64,000 nt of DNA from Persicitalea sp963716085 (GTDB lineage: Bacteria; Bacteroidota; Bacteroidia; Cytophagales; Spirosomataceae): positions 3,720,001 to 3,784,000 of the forward strand of contig OY970288.1 of the NCBI GenBank assembly GCA_963716085.1, given 5' to 3'. The notes beneath the pieces were generated by a model. The model was not told where the DNA came from. It made no database searches and saw only the letters and a program-made list of their open reading frames with translations. The translations under genes and the position numbers were made by a program. This document shows, one piece after another, positions 54,413-62,169 of the stretch (position 1 is its first letter; each line of letters opens with the position of its first letter).

Positions 54413-54979
54413 CTACTTCTCCTTTTTCAAGAATTCCTTTGTAAAATGCTCCTGGCGCTTCGGCTCAGCAAACTTCTCTGCATTGTAGGCCGCCGTCTCT
54501 CCCCGCGCAATGGACAAAGATTCCCAAGAGCCGCCGCGCAGCATTTTTCCAACAAAGACGATTTGCCCGACGTGGCTCGCGTAATGCGCCAACTGTCGAT
54601 TGATCGCTTCGGTCACAGTATGGCCTTGATTGCGGATATAGATCGTTTCTTTCAAATTATCTTCGGTGAGCGGTTTCAGCGCATTGAACAGACACGTCCA
54701 GCCCGCTTCCCATTTGGCCAACATTTCTTCCCGATTCTCAACATCGTTGTCAAATTCTCCTTCGCGGTCGCGCCAATCCTTTTCGCCGTCGGTGGCAAGG
54801 AAGTCCGTCCAGCGCGAAAGCATATTCCCCCACAAGTGCTTGACGATATTAGCGATGCTGTTGCTTCCGCCGTTGGCTTTCCAGAAAAGCTGCTCGTCGG
54901 AGAGTTGGACAAAGGTTTTGTCGCCCAACATCTTGTAGTACTCAAACTGCTTAATGACGCTGGGGAGGTAAGTGTTCAT
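54413..54979 (-). CDS. DinB/YfiT-like protein, DUF1572 family
   Basis: 188 residues, four-helix bundle of the DinB-like superfamily: YLPSVIKQFEYYKMLGDKTF, SDEQLFWK, SIANIVKHLWGNMLSRWTDFLATDGE, and the metal-site-like TVTEAINRQLAHYASHVGQIVFVGKML. These small cytosolic proteins are often thiol-S-transferase or metal-binding enzymes of unknown substrate. ATG 54979 is preferred over the TTG at 54985. It is followed by a stretch of basic residues at the end and ends on its own. Confidence 0.88.
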   Translation of the reverse strand: MNTYLPSVIKQFEYYKMLGDKTFVQLSDEQLFWKANGGSNSIANIVKHLWGNMLSRWTDFLATDGEKDWRDREGEFDNDVENREEMLAKWEAGWTCLFNALKPLTEDNLKETIYIRNQGHTVTEAINRQLAHYASHVGQIVFVGKMLRGGSWESLSIARGETAAYNAEKFAEPKRQEHFTKEFLKKEK

Positions 54980-55026
54980 TGGCAAATTTTAGCTTTGTCG
55001 ACGGGATAAATATAGACAGTTCTGTA

Positions 55027-55056
55027 CAAAAAAAAGGTCGCTCTGTGAACGACCTT
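55027..55056 (-). terminator. Terminator of the NTF2-like gene
   Basis: AAGGTCG (55034-55040) pairs with CGACCTT (55050-55056); on the minus strand a run of eight T follows. Confidence 0.85.
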
Positions 55057-55078
55057 CCAAACTACCGAGATGGGAAGT

Positions 55079-55507
55079 CTAAATCAACACGGGCATATCG
55101 TTTACGACCTTCCAGGCCCCATCCTTGTTCTTAACGAATTGAAGCATCGAGACGAAGGTCATTTTCCTGCCGATGAATGATACCCTGGCCGTGGCCGTGT
55201 TTCCATTCTGAATAATCTCATGAATTCTCACCTTCCGCTCGTCTCCCCCAAATTCTTTTTTTTCGATTTTGGTCAGGTAGGTATTTCTGTCCATCACCAC
55301 CACCTTGGAACTACCAAAAAGTTGGTTCATTACGATGCGGAAGTTGGCATCGAGGAGCGCGTCCAGCATATTGGTGTCTTGCACATCGGCGGCCTGGGCG
55401 AACTGGGCAATCACTTTCTCGATGGGTTTGTCGTCAGATTTGGCCTGCGCCATTGCGCTCAACCCGGCAAACACGCCAACGAAAAGCATTAAAATTCGTT
55501 TTTTCAT
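55079..55507 (-). CDS. Secreted NTF2-like protein (DUF4440/SnoaL-type)
   Basis: 142 residues with a signal peptide (about 1-21, ending LSAMAQA). The mature protein fits the NTF2-like cone fold: KVIAQFAQAADVQDTNMLDALLDANFRIVM, MDRNTYLTKIEKKEFGG, then strands RVSFIGRKMTFVSMLQFVK and GAWKVVNDMPVLI. Periplasmic members bind small ligands or act as weak enzymes; no specific role can be given. Lies 24 bp after the DOMON gene, probably the second gene of that operon, and ends at a terminator. Confidence 0.85.
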   Translation of the reverse strand: MKKRILMLFVGVFAGLSAMAQAKSDDKPIEKVIAQFAQAADVQDTNMLDALLDANFRIVMNQLFGSSKVVVMDRNTYLTKIEKKEFGGDERKVRIHEIIQNGNTATARVSFIGRKMTFVSMLQFVKNKDGAWKVVNDMPVLI

Positions 55508-55531
55508 CTTGATAAAATTTATTTGGTGAAA

Positions 55532-56035
55532 TTATAATTGAATACGCATTGAGGTTCGCATCATCGAATGATGCTGAAAATCGTCTTCCTGACTATACGC
55601 CAACAGCAAAACATAGGAAGTACCCTCGTCGAGTCTCTTGGCGTAAGAGTTGGCGGGAACCACGGGGACGGAAAATTTCAGGGTAGTTTTTCCCTTAACT
55701 TCCGTGCCTTCAACATCAGTCACTGACTCAGCAACTTTCATGGCTGAAAACGGCTCGTAATATCCTGGGCTCAGGGTGTAATGCTCCGTCACTTTGGGTT
55801 TGCCATCCACTACCTGACCCATTAGTAAATAATTTCCGGTGATGTCCTGGGAAGTGTTGAAGCCAATTGCCACCCAACCGTCGGTTGGGGCAGTCATTTC
55901 GAAGAATATTCTTGAATTTTGGTGTTCCCAGGTTACGGTCACACCGTTTTTCTGCACACTTTTCATAAGTAATTCTTCGTCGGCGGCTGGTCGGAAACAG
56001 GCTACAAACAGGAGCAATAGCGGTGTGATTCTCAT
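55532..56035 (-). CDS. DOMON-domain protein
   Basis: 167 residues with a signal sequence (about 1-14, possible lipobox FVAC with an atypical Phe at -3). The body is a DOMON domain (VTWEHQNSRIFFEMTAPTDGWVAIGFNTSQDITGNYLLMGQVVDGKPKVTEHY), a beta-sandwich that binds heme or sugars in redox and adhesion proteins; possible heme-ligand Met/His residues include M71 and the C-terminal HHSMM. It lies just downstream of marR and carries a near-identical palindrome before its start. Confidence 0.82.
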   Translation of the reverse strand: MRITPLLLLFVACFRPAADEELLMKSVQKNGVTVTWEHQNSRIFFEMTAPTDGWVAIGFNTSQDITGNYLLMGQVVDGKPKVTEHYTLSPGYYEPFSAMKVAESVTDVEGTEVKGKTTLKFSVPVVPANSYAKRLDEGTSYVLLLAYSQEDDFQHHSMMRTSMRIQL

Positions 56036-56054
56036 GCAAGTGATTGGTCAAATA

Positions 56055-56066
56055 TTGATATATCAA
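56055..56066. promoter_or_regulatory. Palindrome before the DOMON gene, matching the marR operator
   Basis: TTGATATATCAA, a perfect 12-bp palindrome (14 bp with flanking A/T), 20-31 bases before the DOMON start. It differs at one base from the site before marR. Confidence 0.6.
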
Positions 56067-56083
56067 TTTACGATCAAAATTTT

Positions 56084-56515
56084 TTAATCGAAATTCTGCT
56101 GAATTCGTTGCAGAAACGATTTCAAAGTGGTTAGCTCTTCCTCCGAAAAGCCTTCGATACTTCTCGCCCGGTGCGCTTCTACCATGTTCATGTTCGCTTT
56201 TACAAATTCAGTACCTTCTTCGGTAAGTTGAACGTCGTATTGTCGGCGATTTTCGGGGATTGGCTCGCGTGAGACCAGATTCTTCCTCTGTAAAATATCC
56301 AGCGTTCGGGTGATGGAGGCCGGGTCACGGAGAGATTTTTCGGCCAATTCAGATTGTGACAAGCTTTCGTTTTCCTCGATTATTTTTAACAACACCCACT
56401 GATCGACCGTAATCCCCAGCCCAGCTCGATCGAATTCGCGCTGCGAGTATTGTTTTCCCGTACGGGAAGCCTGGTCGATCGCAAATAAGATGACTTCGGC
56501 CAGTTTTGATTTCAT
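56084..56515 (-). CDS. MarR-family transcriptional regulator
   Basis: 143 residues, winged helix-turn-helix dimer. Typical sequence: GLGITVDQWVLLKIIEENESLSQSELAEKSLRDPASITRTLDILQRKNLVSREP, then the wing DVQLTEEGTEFVKAN. These regulators usually repress neighbouring efflux, redox or catabolic genes until a small phenolic or oxidant is bound. Its stop lies 48 bp before the DOMON gene and both genes have TTGATAyATCAA palindromes upstream, so it probably represses itself and the DOMON operon. No efflux gene is adjacent. Confidence 0.93.
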   Translation of the reverse strand: MKSKLAEVILFAIDQASRTGKQYSQREFDRAGLGITVDQWVLLKIIEENESLSQSELAEKSLRDPASITRTLDILQRKNLVSREPIPENRRQYDVQLTEEGTEFVKANMNMVEAHRARSIEGFSEEELTTLKSFLQRIQQNFD

Positions 56516-56519
56516 AAAT

Positions 56520-56540
56520 TTGATACATCAACTATTGATG
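56520..56540. promoter_or_regulatory. Palindromic operator overlapping the marR leader
   Basis: TTGATACATCAA (56520-56531, one base off the site at 56055) and a second inverted repeat CATCAA-CTA-TTGATG (56526-56540) overlap. They lie between the -7 element and the start codon. Confidence 0.6.
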
Positions 56541-56543
56541 ATG

Positions 56544-56551
56544 CAAATGTA
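56544..56551 (-). promoter_or_regulatory. -7 element of marR
   Basis: The minus strand reads TACATTTG, 28 bases before the start. The operator lies directly downstream, so bound repressor would block the transcription start. Confidence 0.55.
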
Positions 56552-56640
56552 AGATTGAAAATCTAATTTTCCAAATGCGGGTACCTGGTTTTTCCCGAGC
56601 TATCTTTCGTGAGGCGAATGGTAAATCCTGGCTATTCCTC

Positions 56641-56768
56641 AGCAGCCGCCTAATCGCCACCAGCTGAGAAAACAGCATAATTGGCACGACTACGCTGGGA
56701 AGCTACATGTAAGGAGAGTGGGTGAGGGTCATGATTTCGGTAACGGCTTTTGCCAAAAAATAGTGGAC
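56641..56768 (-). pseudogene. Decayed 3' remnant of a membrane-protein gene paralogous to the one at 57594
   Basis: On the minus strand the sequence reads THSPYM-stop-LPSVVVPIMLFSQLVAIR. It aligns with THFPYVWLPSVVVPIVLFSHLVVIR at the C-terminus of the intact gene 57594-58271, with TAG replacing the Trp codon. Protein similarity continues weakly upstream. No start is left. It is the tail of a lost tandem copy. Confidence 0.75.
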
Positions 56769-57494
56769 TTATTTAAAATTGAAGTTCAGCCCAACGGACA
56801 CCAGACCATCATCCTGTCGGAAATCGCTGTGCGAGAGATTGAAGCTATGCAGCAGTTGCACTTGAATTTTAATTTTTTCCAGCCCCCCACGTATGGTAAG
56901 CGCGGGTTCAATCAGGAAGTTAGATTTGTTATCTTGAAGATATGCGACCTGGTCAATGTCGTCGAGGGTCAGCACGCCCGCTATTTTGGCGTAGCCCAGA
57001 CTCGAGACCCTGGCCGACCCAGTGATAGAGAAGTACTTTCGGTGAAAGCTAAGCGAAGGTTGTAGGCTGAAACGGGTAAGGTTGGCCGAAATGATTCCGG
57101 CGGGTGTCGGGTTGGGAGCCCCCGAAGTAGGGAAATGATTTTCCATTTTTCCAAAACCTGCCAGAGCGTAGGTATCGAAAAGGAAATCATCGTTGATCCG
57201 CTCGAAGTACCCCAGCCCGCCTTCTCCGAACCTACCCGAACCTCCGCTTCCATCGTCCAGATCGTCAGGGATCACCCAGTCGCCATTGACCTGTAAGGCC
57301 AAGCCGTCCGTCAGGCCGTAGGCGCCCTGAAATTCGACCTGATTGCCGTTACCCGCGAAAGTCAGGTTGGTTTGCCCCCGCGACTCGATGATGGGCACGT
57401 TCTGCGTATTGGGTACGTAAAACTTCGTGGTGCATCCACTGACTGTCAGTACCAATGCACCTAGGACCATGTGTAGTTTGTGTTGTGCTTTCAT
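56769..57494 (-). CDS. Hypothetical outer-membrane lipoprotein
   Basis: 241 residues. A lipoprotein signal ends TVSGC (Cys near residue 21). The mature part is made of amphipathic strands (TNLTFAGNGNQVEFQGAYGLTDGLALQVNGDWV, LGYFERINDDFLFDTYALAGFGKM, GGLEKIKIQVQLLHSFNLS) and ends VSVGLNFNFK, so a small beta-barrel or barrel-like envelope protein is likely. No family named. ATG 57494 gives the signal sequence; the 32 codons upstream are non-coding in appearance. Follows the remnant of a membrane-protein gene. Confidence 0.8.
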   Translation of the reverse strand: MKAQHKLHMVLGALVLTVSGCTTKFYVPNTQNVPIIESRGQTNLTFAGNGNQVEFQGAYGLTDGLALQVNGDWVIPDDLDDGSGGSGRFGEGGLGYFERINDDFLFDTYALAGFGKMENHFPTSGAPNPTPAGIISANLTRFSLQPSLSFHRKYFSITGSARVSSLGYAKIAGVLTLDDIDQVAYLQDNKSNFLIEPALTIRGGLEKIKIQVQLLHSFNLSHSDFRQDDGLVSVGLNFNFK

Positions 57495-57593
57495 GCTGCT
57501 GGTTTGAGTTGGTTGAGGTGGGTCTTCTACAGATAATTGAAGGTCAAATAAGAGGGTGTTGATACGAAATAACGATTTTGAACAGCACAAAGC

Positions 57594-58271
57594 CTACCGT
57601 TTTTTATATAAAAATCGTATTACCACCAAGTGCGAGAACAACACAATCGGCACCACCACACTAGGCAGCCAAACGTAGGGAAAGTGGGTAATGGCCAGGT
57701 TTGGCTGGTCGAAGGCCAACTGCTGAATTGACGAGGGAGCGGACAAGATAGCCATTACGATGATATTCAAGAGCAACCCCAAGCAAGTCAGATTCCAGAG
57801 CATCACCGAAGAAGATGGCAGAATTTTCCTTACGAAGCCGTAATAGTACACCAGCGGCGCGGTCAGGCCCGCCACGATGTCCAGGTTGCGGCCCGCAAAA
57901 GTCATGAGTTCGGGAATGGCCTTCGCCGCGAATAAAAAATACAAAACGACTTCGACGGCAATCCTGACCGTGTGCAGCAGCGTGAGCCTCGCCACGTCCA
58001 GGCTATCGATGAAGGCTCTTCCGCGGGCCGTCAAAAAAAGTCCGGCGATGAATAGCGTGGGCGGCACACCCAGCGCGACGAAGCGGGGCGGGGTAGTTTG
58101 GACTTCGTAAAAACCAGAAAACGCAAGGTAGGCCTGGAAGAGCATCCAGGCACCCAGTCCGATCAGCAACCCGCGTGACTTGGGACCGGAGACAGCGAAG
58201 TAAAGCAGCGCCACGGTGAGCAGCGTAATGAGAATAAAACAGGCATCGAGAGTCGTGGAGACGTTTTCCAA
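57594..58271 (-). CDS. Conserved hypothetical multi-helix membrane protein
   Basis: About 225 residues with six or seven membrane helices and no recognised motif; the C-terminal FPYVWLPSVVVPIVLFSHLVVIR is duplicated as a remnant at 56641. The open frame extends to a GTG at 58358, but those first 30 codons overlap the preceding DUF1648 gene and do not look like protein. The best start is the TTG at 58269-58271, nine bases after the DUF1648 stop; there is no ATG until about residue 42 of this form. Co-transcribed with the DUF1648 gene. Confidence 0.7.
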   Translation of the reverse strand: MENVSTTLDACFILITLLTVALLYFAVSGPKSRGLLIGLGAWMLFQAYLAFSGFYEVQTTPPRFVALGVPPTLFIAGLFLTARGRAFIDSLDVARLTLLHTVRIAVEVVLYFLFAAKAIPELMTFAGRNLDIVAGLTAPLVYYYGFVRKILPSSSVMLWNLTCLGLLLNIIVMAILSAPSSIQQLAFDQPNLAITHFPYVWLPSVVVPIVLFSHLVVIRFLYKKR

Positions 58272-58279
58272 GATTAGCT

Positions 58280-58777
58280 TTAAGGTTTTATGAAGACTTT
58301 GAACAGATAGACAATCAAGGGCAGGAAAGTAATGACCAGGATTACCGACAGAAGCCACGGCCCCAATCCTGCTATATTTTCGGTGGCCGCTTGCTGCACC
58401 GCTACCAAGATAATGAAGAATATTGCTACAACCGCCAATTTCAAACTACGGATCAACCGCGTAGCCATCGTGTACTGCCTTTCGGCGTTACTGGCCGTAA
58501 TCGGTTCCAGGTAATTGAAGACGTGGGGATAGCGATTGAGCCAGGTCATTCCAAAAAACAACAGGGTAGCGATTAAGGGCAAAATCAAACTGCTCGCTTT
58601 GTCGCCGTACCTGTCGACTTCGCCCCTGGCGTTGAAGTGCATCGGTACCTGATCGGGCAGGTCGGAGTAATTGACGAGCGCGAATATCCACAGGCCGATC
58701 AGCAGCAGCCACGCCATCCACTCGACCAGCCGGTCTGACGCAGCGAGTTCTATTTTTAGTTTGGGTCTGCTTTCCAT
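58280..58777 (-). CDS. DUF1648-family membrane protein
   Basis: 165 residues. A membrane helix (about 18-36) is followed by the DUF1648 signature YSDLPDQVPMHFNARGEVDRYGDKAS, then three more helices (LPLIATLLFFGMTWL, LAVVAIFFIILVAV, WLLSVILVITFLPLIVYLFKV). DUF1648 is found in SdpI-type immunity proteins and in sensors, but this version is short and its role unknown. First gene of a two-gene unit with the membrane protein downstream. Confidence 0.85.
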   Translation of the reverse strand: MESRPKLKIELAASDRLVEWMAWLLLIGLWIFALVNYSDLPDQVPMHFNARGEVDRYGDKASSLILPLIATLLFFGMTWLNRYPHVFNYLEPITASNAERQYTMATRLIRSLKLAVVAIFFIILVAVQQAATENIAGLGPWLLSVILVITFLPLIVYLFKVFIKP

Positions 58778-58805
58778 AGTTACTAGCTACACTTACAAAA
58801 AGTCC

Positions 58806-58813
58806 TATCTTTG
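58806..58813 (+). promoter_or_regulatory. -7 element upstream of the SulP gene
   Basis: TATCTTTG matches the -7 consensus, but it lies 152 bases before the ATG, so the leader would be long; another promoter nearer the gene is possible. Confidence 0.35.
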
Positions 58814-58957
58814 CGGCTCTGTTTTTTTTGGGGTGAGAACCAAAAAGTTCGCATTTCTCTTTCCATTCCCACAATAATAAGCCCAATCCCCAAAATTTCT
58901 TTTTTGCTATTTCAAGAAATAATACAATTTCGTAGCTGAATCATATTGCTTTTGATA

Positions 58958-60487
58958 ATGAAAAAATACTTCAACCTATTCGACCTCAAACAGAAAGTCG
59001 ATTATAAAACCGAAATACTCTCCGGCCTGACAGTAGCCCTCGCGCTGGTACCCGAAGCGGTGGCTTTTGCCTTCATCGCCGGACTTTCGCCGCTGACGGG
59101 TTTGTACGCCGCTTTTATGATGGGTCTGGTGACCTCCATCTTCGGTGGTCGGCCGGGCATGATTTCGGGCGCGACGGGCGCGGTGGCGGTCATCATCGTC
59201 GCGCTGGCCAAGTCACACGGTGTGGAGTACGTATTTGCCACGGTGGTACTGGCGGGCGTGATTCAGATCACCGCCGGGCTGCTGCGGCTGGGCAAGCTGA
59301 TGCGACTTGTGCCGCACCCGGTCATTTTCGGCTTCGTAAACGGCCTGGCGATCATCATTTTCATGTCGCAGCTCGATCAGTTCAAAGATCCTTCGGGTGG
59401 GTGGCTGACGGGAAATGCACTGTACATCCTGCTGGGTCTTGTACTGACGACGATGTTCATCATCTGGGCCATGCCCAGGTTCACCAAGGCTGTTCCTGCT
59501 TCTCTGACAGCCATTCTGGTCGTTTTCGGCGTCGTAACCTACTTCGGCATCGACACCAAAACGGTCGGCGATATGGCTTCGATTCAGGGTGGTTTTCCGC
59601 CTTTTCACCTCCCCAGTGTGCCTTTTACGTTTGAAACGCTCACCATTATTTTCCCTTACGCCGCCATCATGGCCGGGGTAGGCCTGATCGAGAGCCTGTT
59701 GACGCTGAATATTATCGACGAGATTACCGAAACGCGCGGCCGTGGCAATAAGGAAGCCGTGGCGCAGGGCGCGGCTAATATTCTATCGGGCGTATTTTCG
59801 GGCATGGGCGGTTGCGCCATGATCGGGCAGAGTCTGATCAATATCTCGTCCGGGGCACGGGCACGGCTATCGGGCATTGTGGCGTCGGTGATGCTGCTGG
59901 TTTTCATCATGTTCGGCTCGGGCCTGATCGAGCAGCTCCCGATGGCGGCCCTCACGGGGCTGATGATCATGGTGGCGATCGGGACTTTCGAATGGGCCAG
60001 TCTGCGGACGTTCACCAAAATGCCCAAGTCCGATGTGTTCGTGATGGTGCTCGTAACGCTGGTCACGGCGGTGCTGCACAACCTGGCGCTGGCGGTCATC
60101 GTGGGCGTCATTATTGCCGCGCTGGTCTTTGCCTGGGACAACGCCAAGCGCATTCGCGCCCGCAAGCGATTCGATGAAAAGGGTACTAAATATTACGAGA
60201 TTTACGGCCCGCTGTTCTTCGGCTCAGTGTCGGCTTTCAACGAAAAGTTCGACGTGCTGAACGACCCCGACGAGATCGTAATTGATTTTGAGGAAAGCCG
60301 CGTGGTGGATATGTCGGCCATCGAGGCCCTCAACAAAATCACCGAGCGCTACCAGAAAGTGGGGAAGAAAGTTCACCTCAAACACCTCAGCCCCGATTGC
60401 CGGAAGCTACTGGCCAACGCCGAGACGTTGATCGACGTGAATGTCGTGGAGGATCCGAATTACAAGGTGGCGGTGGATATGGTGTAG
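58958..60487 (+). CDS. SulP-family inorganic anion transporter
   Basis: 509 residues. A membrane core of about 14 helices has the family signatures GLTVALALVPEAVAFAFIAGLSPLTGLYAAF, MISGATGAVAVIIVALA, ATVVLAGVIQITAGLLRLG and GLIESLLTLNIIDEITETRG. A cytosolic STAS domain follows (about 425-505: EIVIDFEESRVVDMSAIEALNKI). Members move sulfate, bicarbonate, chloride or dicarboxylates; the substrate is not fixed by sequence alone. ATG 58958 is preferred over 58946. Monocistronic; ends three bases from a convergent small ORF. Confidence 0.95.
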   Translation: MKKYFNLFDLKQKVDYKTEILSGLTVALALVPEAVAFAFIAGLSPLTGLYAAFMMGLVTSIFGGRPGMISGATGAVAVIIVALAKSHGVEYVFATVVLAGVIQITAGLLRLGKLMRLVPHPVIFGFVNGLAIIIFMSQLDQFKDPSGGWLTGNALYILLGLVLTTMFIIWAMPRFTKAVPASLTAILVVFGVVTYFGIDTKTVGDMASIQGGFPPFHLPSVPFTFETLTIIFPYAAIMAGVGLIESLLTLNIIDEITETRGRGNKEAVAQGAANILSGVFSGMGGCAMIGQSLINISSGARARLSGIVASVMLLVFIMFGSGLIEQLPMAALTGLMIMVAIGTFEWASLRTFTKMPKSDVFVMVLVTLVTAVLHNLALAVIVGVIIAALVFAWDNAKRIRARKRFDEKGTKYYEIYGPLFFGSVSAFNEKFDVLNDPDEIVIDFEESRVVDMSAIEALNKITERYQKVGKKVHLKHLSPDCRKLLANAETLIDVNVVEDPNYKVAVDMV

Positions 60488-60489
60488 GG

Positions 60490-60663
60490 TCAAGATTTTG
60501 GTACGTTTCGCTTTCGACGTAACTCGGGTTCATCCGTTTGTATCTTATTTGCCTTTTTCATAACCTCCTTCCAATCGACATCAATTAATATTGCATTGTC
60601 GCTTTCACAATTCTCAATCTGTCTATCCAGCTCAGCACTCAATTTTCCAGAAGGCTTTTTCAT
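60490..60663 (-). CDS. Small hypothetical protein of 57 residues
   Basis: An ORF too short for many gene callers: it starts MKKPSGKLSAELDRQIENC and continues AILIDVDWKEVMKKANKIQ to a basic end. It has protein-like composition with no low-complexity run. It begins 17 bp after the folB stop on the same strand and ends just past the SulP stop, so it fills the gap neatly. CATCATT repeats flank its start codon. Function unknown; its size and charge would fit a regulatory or antitoxin-like protein, but that is speculation. Confidence 0.55.
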   Translation of the reverse strand: MKKPSGKLSAELDRQIENCESDNAILIDVDWKEVMKKANKIQTDEPELRRKRNVPKS

Positions 60664-60677
60664 CATTCATCATTCAT
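60659..60677. repeat. CATCATT heptamer repeat at the small ORF start
   Basis: Two and a half CATCATT copies between the folB stop and the start codon of the small ORF; the first CAT is that start codon on the minus strand. Confidence 0.7.
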
Positions 60678-60680
60678 AAC

Positions 60681-61031
60681 TCACCCTTCCAACGTAATCT
60701 TCGAGCGCAAGCACACCCCGCCAATCGGTGGATTGAACTTGGAAACCGCTACGTGAACTTTTTCTACATCGGGGTATTTTAAGCGGACTTTTTCGATCAG
60801 TCGGTAGGCGATGTGTTCCAGCAGGCGGGCGCGTTCCTGCATCACCTCGGCGGCGATGGCGTAAAGCTCCTCGTAATTGACCGTGCCACGCAGACGGTCA
60901 TTCTCTGCGGCGGCGGAGAAGTCGGTGTGAATCGTGATGTCGAGTGAATACTTGTTGCCTACCTTTTGCTCTTCGTCGTAGTAGCCGTGATAGGCAAAAA
61001 ACTCCAAGCCTTCGAGTGATACCGTTCCCAT
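60681..61031 (-). CDS. folB: Dihydroneopterin aldolase
   Basis: 116 residues, folate pathway: splits dihydroneopterin to 6-hydroxymethyl-dihydropterin and glycolaldehyde in the cytosol. Motifs are LEGLEFFAYHGYYDEEQKVGN (catalytic and pterin-binding region), TVNYEELYAIAAEVM, LLEHIAYRLIEKVRLKYP and VSKFNPPIGG. Length is normal for FolB. It follows the DivIVA-like gene by nine bases. Confidence 0.95.
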   Translation of the reverse strand: MGTVSLEGLEFFAYHGYYDEEQKVGNKYSLDITIHTDFSAAAENDRLRGTVNYEELYAIAAEVMQERARLLEHIAYRLIEKVRLKYPDVEKVHVAVSKFNPPIGGVCLRSKITLEG

Positions 61032-61040
61032 GGTGCTTCC

Positions 61041-61919
61041 TTAGCCTATCTGGTCGAAAAACGAACCTTTTCCCTTCGAGGACTCATCGGTAGTTATTTC
61101 CACTTCGTCATCGTTCTCAGCCACCTCGAGTGCTTCGGCGGCTTTGCGCTCCTTGGCCATTCTCTCTACCTCAGCGAGGGCTTCGGAAGCGGCATCCCGA
61201 TTGTTTTCCTGCGCGTCGGATATTTCCGCCTCCCCGTGGGTCACTTCGTCAGACGCTTCCCCTGACTCCGCTCCTTCCTCGCGCCCGGCCACTACTTCAT
61301 CCTCGTCATTCTCCTCACTTTCTGCCTGCGCCGGTTGGTTGGCAGCCTCCGTTACTTGCTGCTTGATCTCTTCCATTTTTTGGGTGAAGGAAGAGTCTTC
61401 GCTAAACTTTTTCTCGAAGCGTTCTACCGTCTCATTCGTATTGCTGACCAGCGATTTTAGCTGCACCACTACGTTGTCGCGGTACTTTTCCATCGCCTTG
61501 AAGTCACGCTCCTGATTTTTGAGTTCGTTAATGATCTCTTCGCGGATGTACTTGGCCTCATTTTCAGCATCCTGCACGATCATGCTCGCCTTGCGCTTGG
61601 TCTCGGAGATGGTTTCGTCCGTCTTGCGGCGCGATTCCTCCAGGTACTTTTCGGCCGCCTTGTTGGCTTGCTCCGTGATTTGGGTACTGGTGTCTTCGGC
61701 GGTTTTCAGGGTGCGGAAAAGCGTCATTTCCACGTCCCGCAATTTATTGAGTTCCTTTTCCGCAATTTCGAGTTGCATCTTCAGCATCTTGTTTTCATTC
61801 ATCACCCGCTCCCATTCTTGCGAGAGTGAATTCAGGAAGGCATTGACTTCGTCGATTTCGTAGCCTCGAAATCCCTTTTCAAAGGTGTGCTGCCGGATGT
61901 CAATAGGGGAGATTTTCAT
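61041..61919 (-). CDS. DivIVA-domain coiled-coil protein
   Basis: 292 residues. The N-terminal DivIVA membrane-binding motif (SPIDIRQHTFEKGFRGYEIDEVNAFLN) is followed by a long coiled coil (about 30-190) and a highly acidic, disordered tail (about 195-280, EENDEDEVVAGREEGAESGEASDE-type) ending FFDQIG. DivIVA proteins bind curved membrane at poles or division sites and recruit partners. First gene of an operon with folB. No cell-division genes are adjacent. Confidence 0.9.
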   Translation of the reverse strand: MKISPIDIRQHTFEKGFRGYEIDEVNAFLNSLSQEWERVMNENKMLKMQLEIAEKELNKLRDVEMTLFRTLKTAEDTSTQITEQANKAAEKYLEESRRKTDETISETKRKASMIVQDAENEAKYIREEIINELKNQERDFKAMEKYRDNVVVQLKSLVSNTNETVERFEKKFSEDSSFTQKMEEIKQQVTEAANQPAQAESEENDEDEVVAGREEGAESGEASDEVTHGEAEISDAQENNRDAASEALAEVERMAKERKAAEALEVAENDDEVEITTDESSKGKGSFFDQIG

Positions 61920-62169
61920 TCTTGTAGCCCGTTTTATGGAATATGTCGCTTGGATAATTCGGTTAAGTACCGATTAATATGGCAATTTTCAAAAACAATT
62001 TAGCCATCGGCGGGCAGCTTTCTGGGCTTTCGGCGGTCGGCTATCGCCTCCTCAATAACCAAGCCAAATGTGGTACGGGCCGCTGGCCCGTCTTGTCGCC
62101 AATAGCAACGACGCCGATAAGCTTCCACCAGGCTCGATTTTACCTGAACTGCGAACAAGTCAACCGAAA
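61920..62169. other. Spacer with a short GC-rich hairpin
   Basis: No convincing gene. ACGGGCC-GCT-GGCCCGT (62075-62091) can form a perfect 7-bp stem, without a T-run on either strand. Confidence 0.4.
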
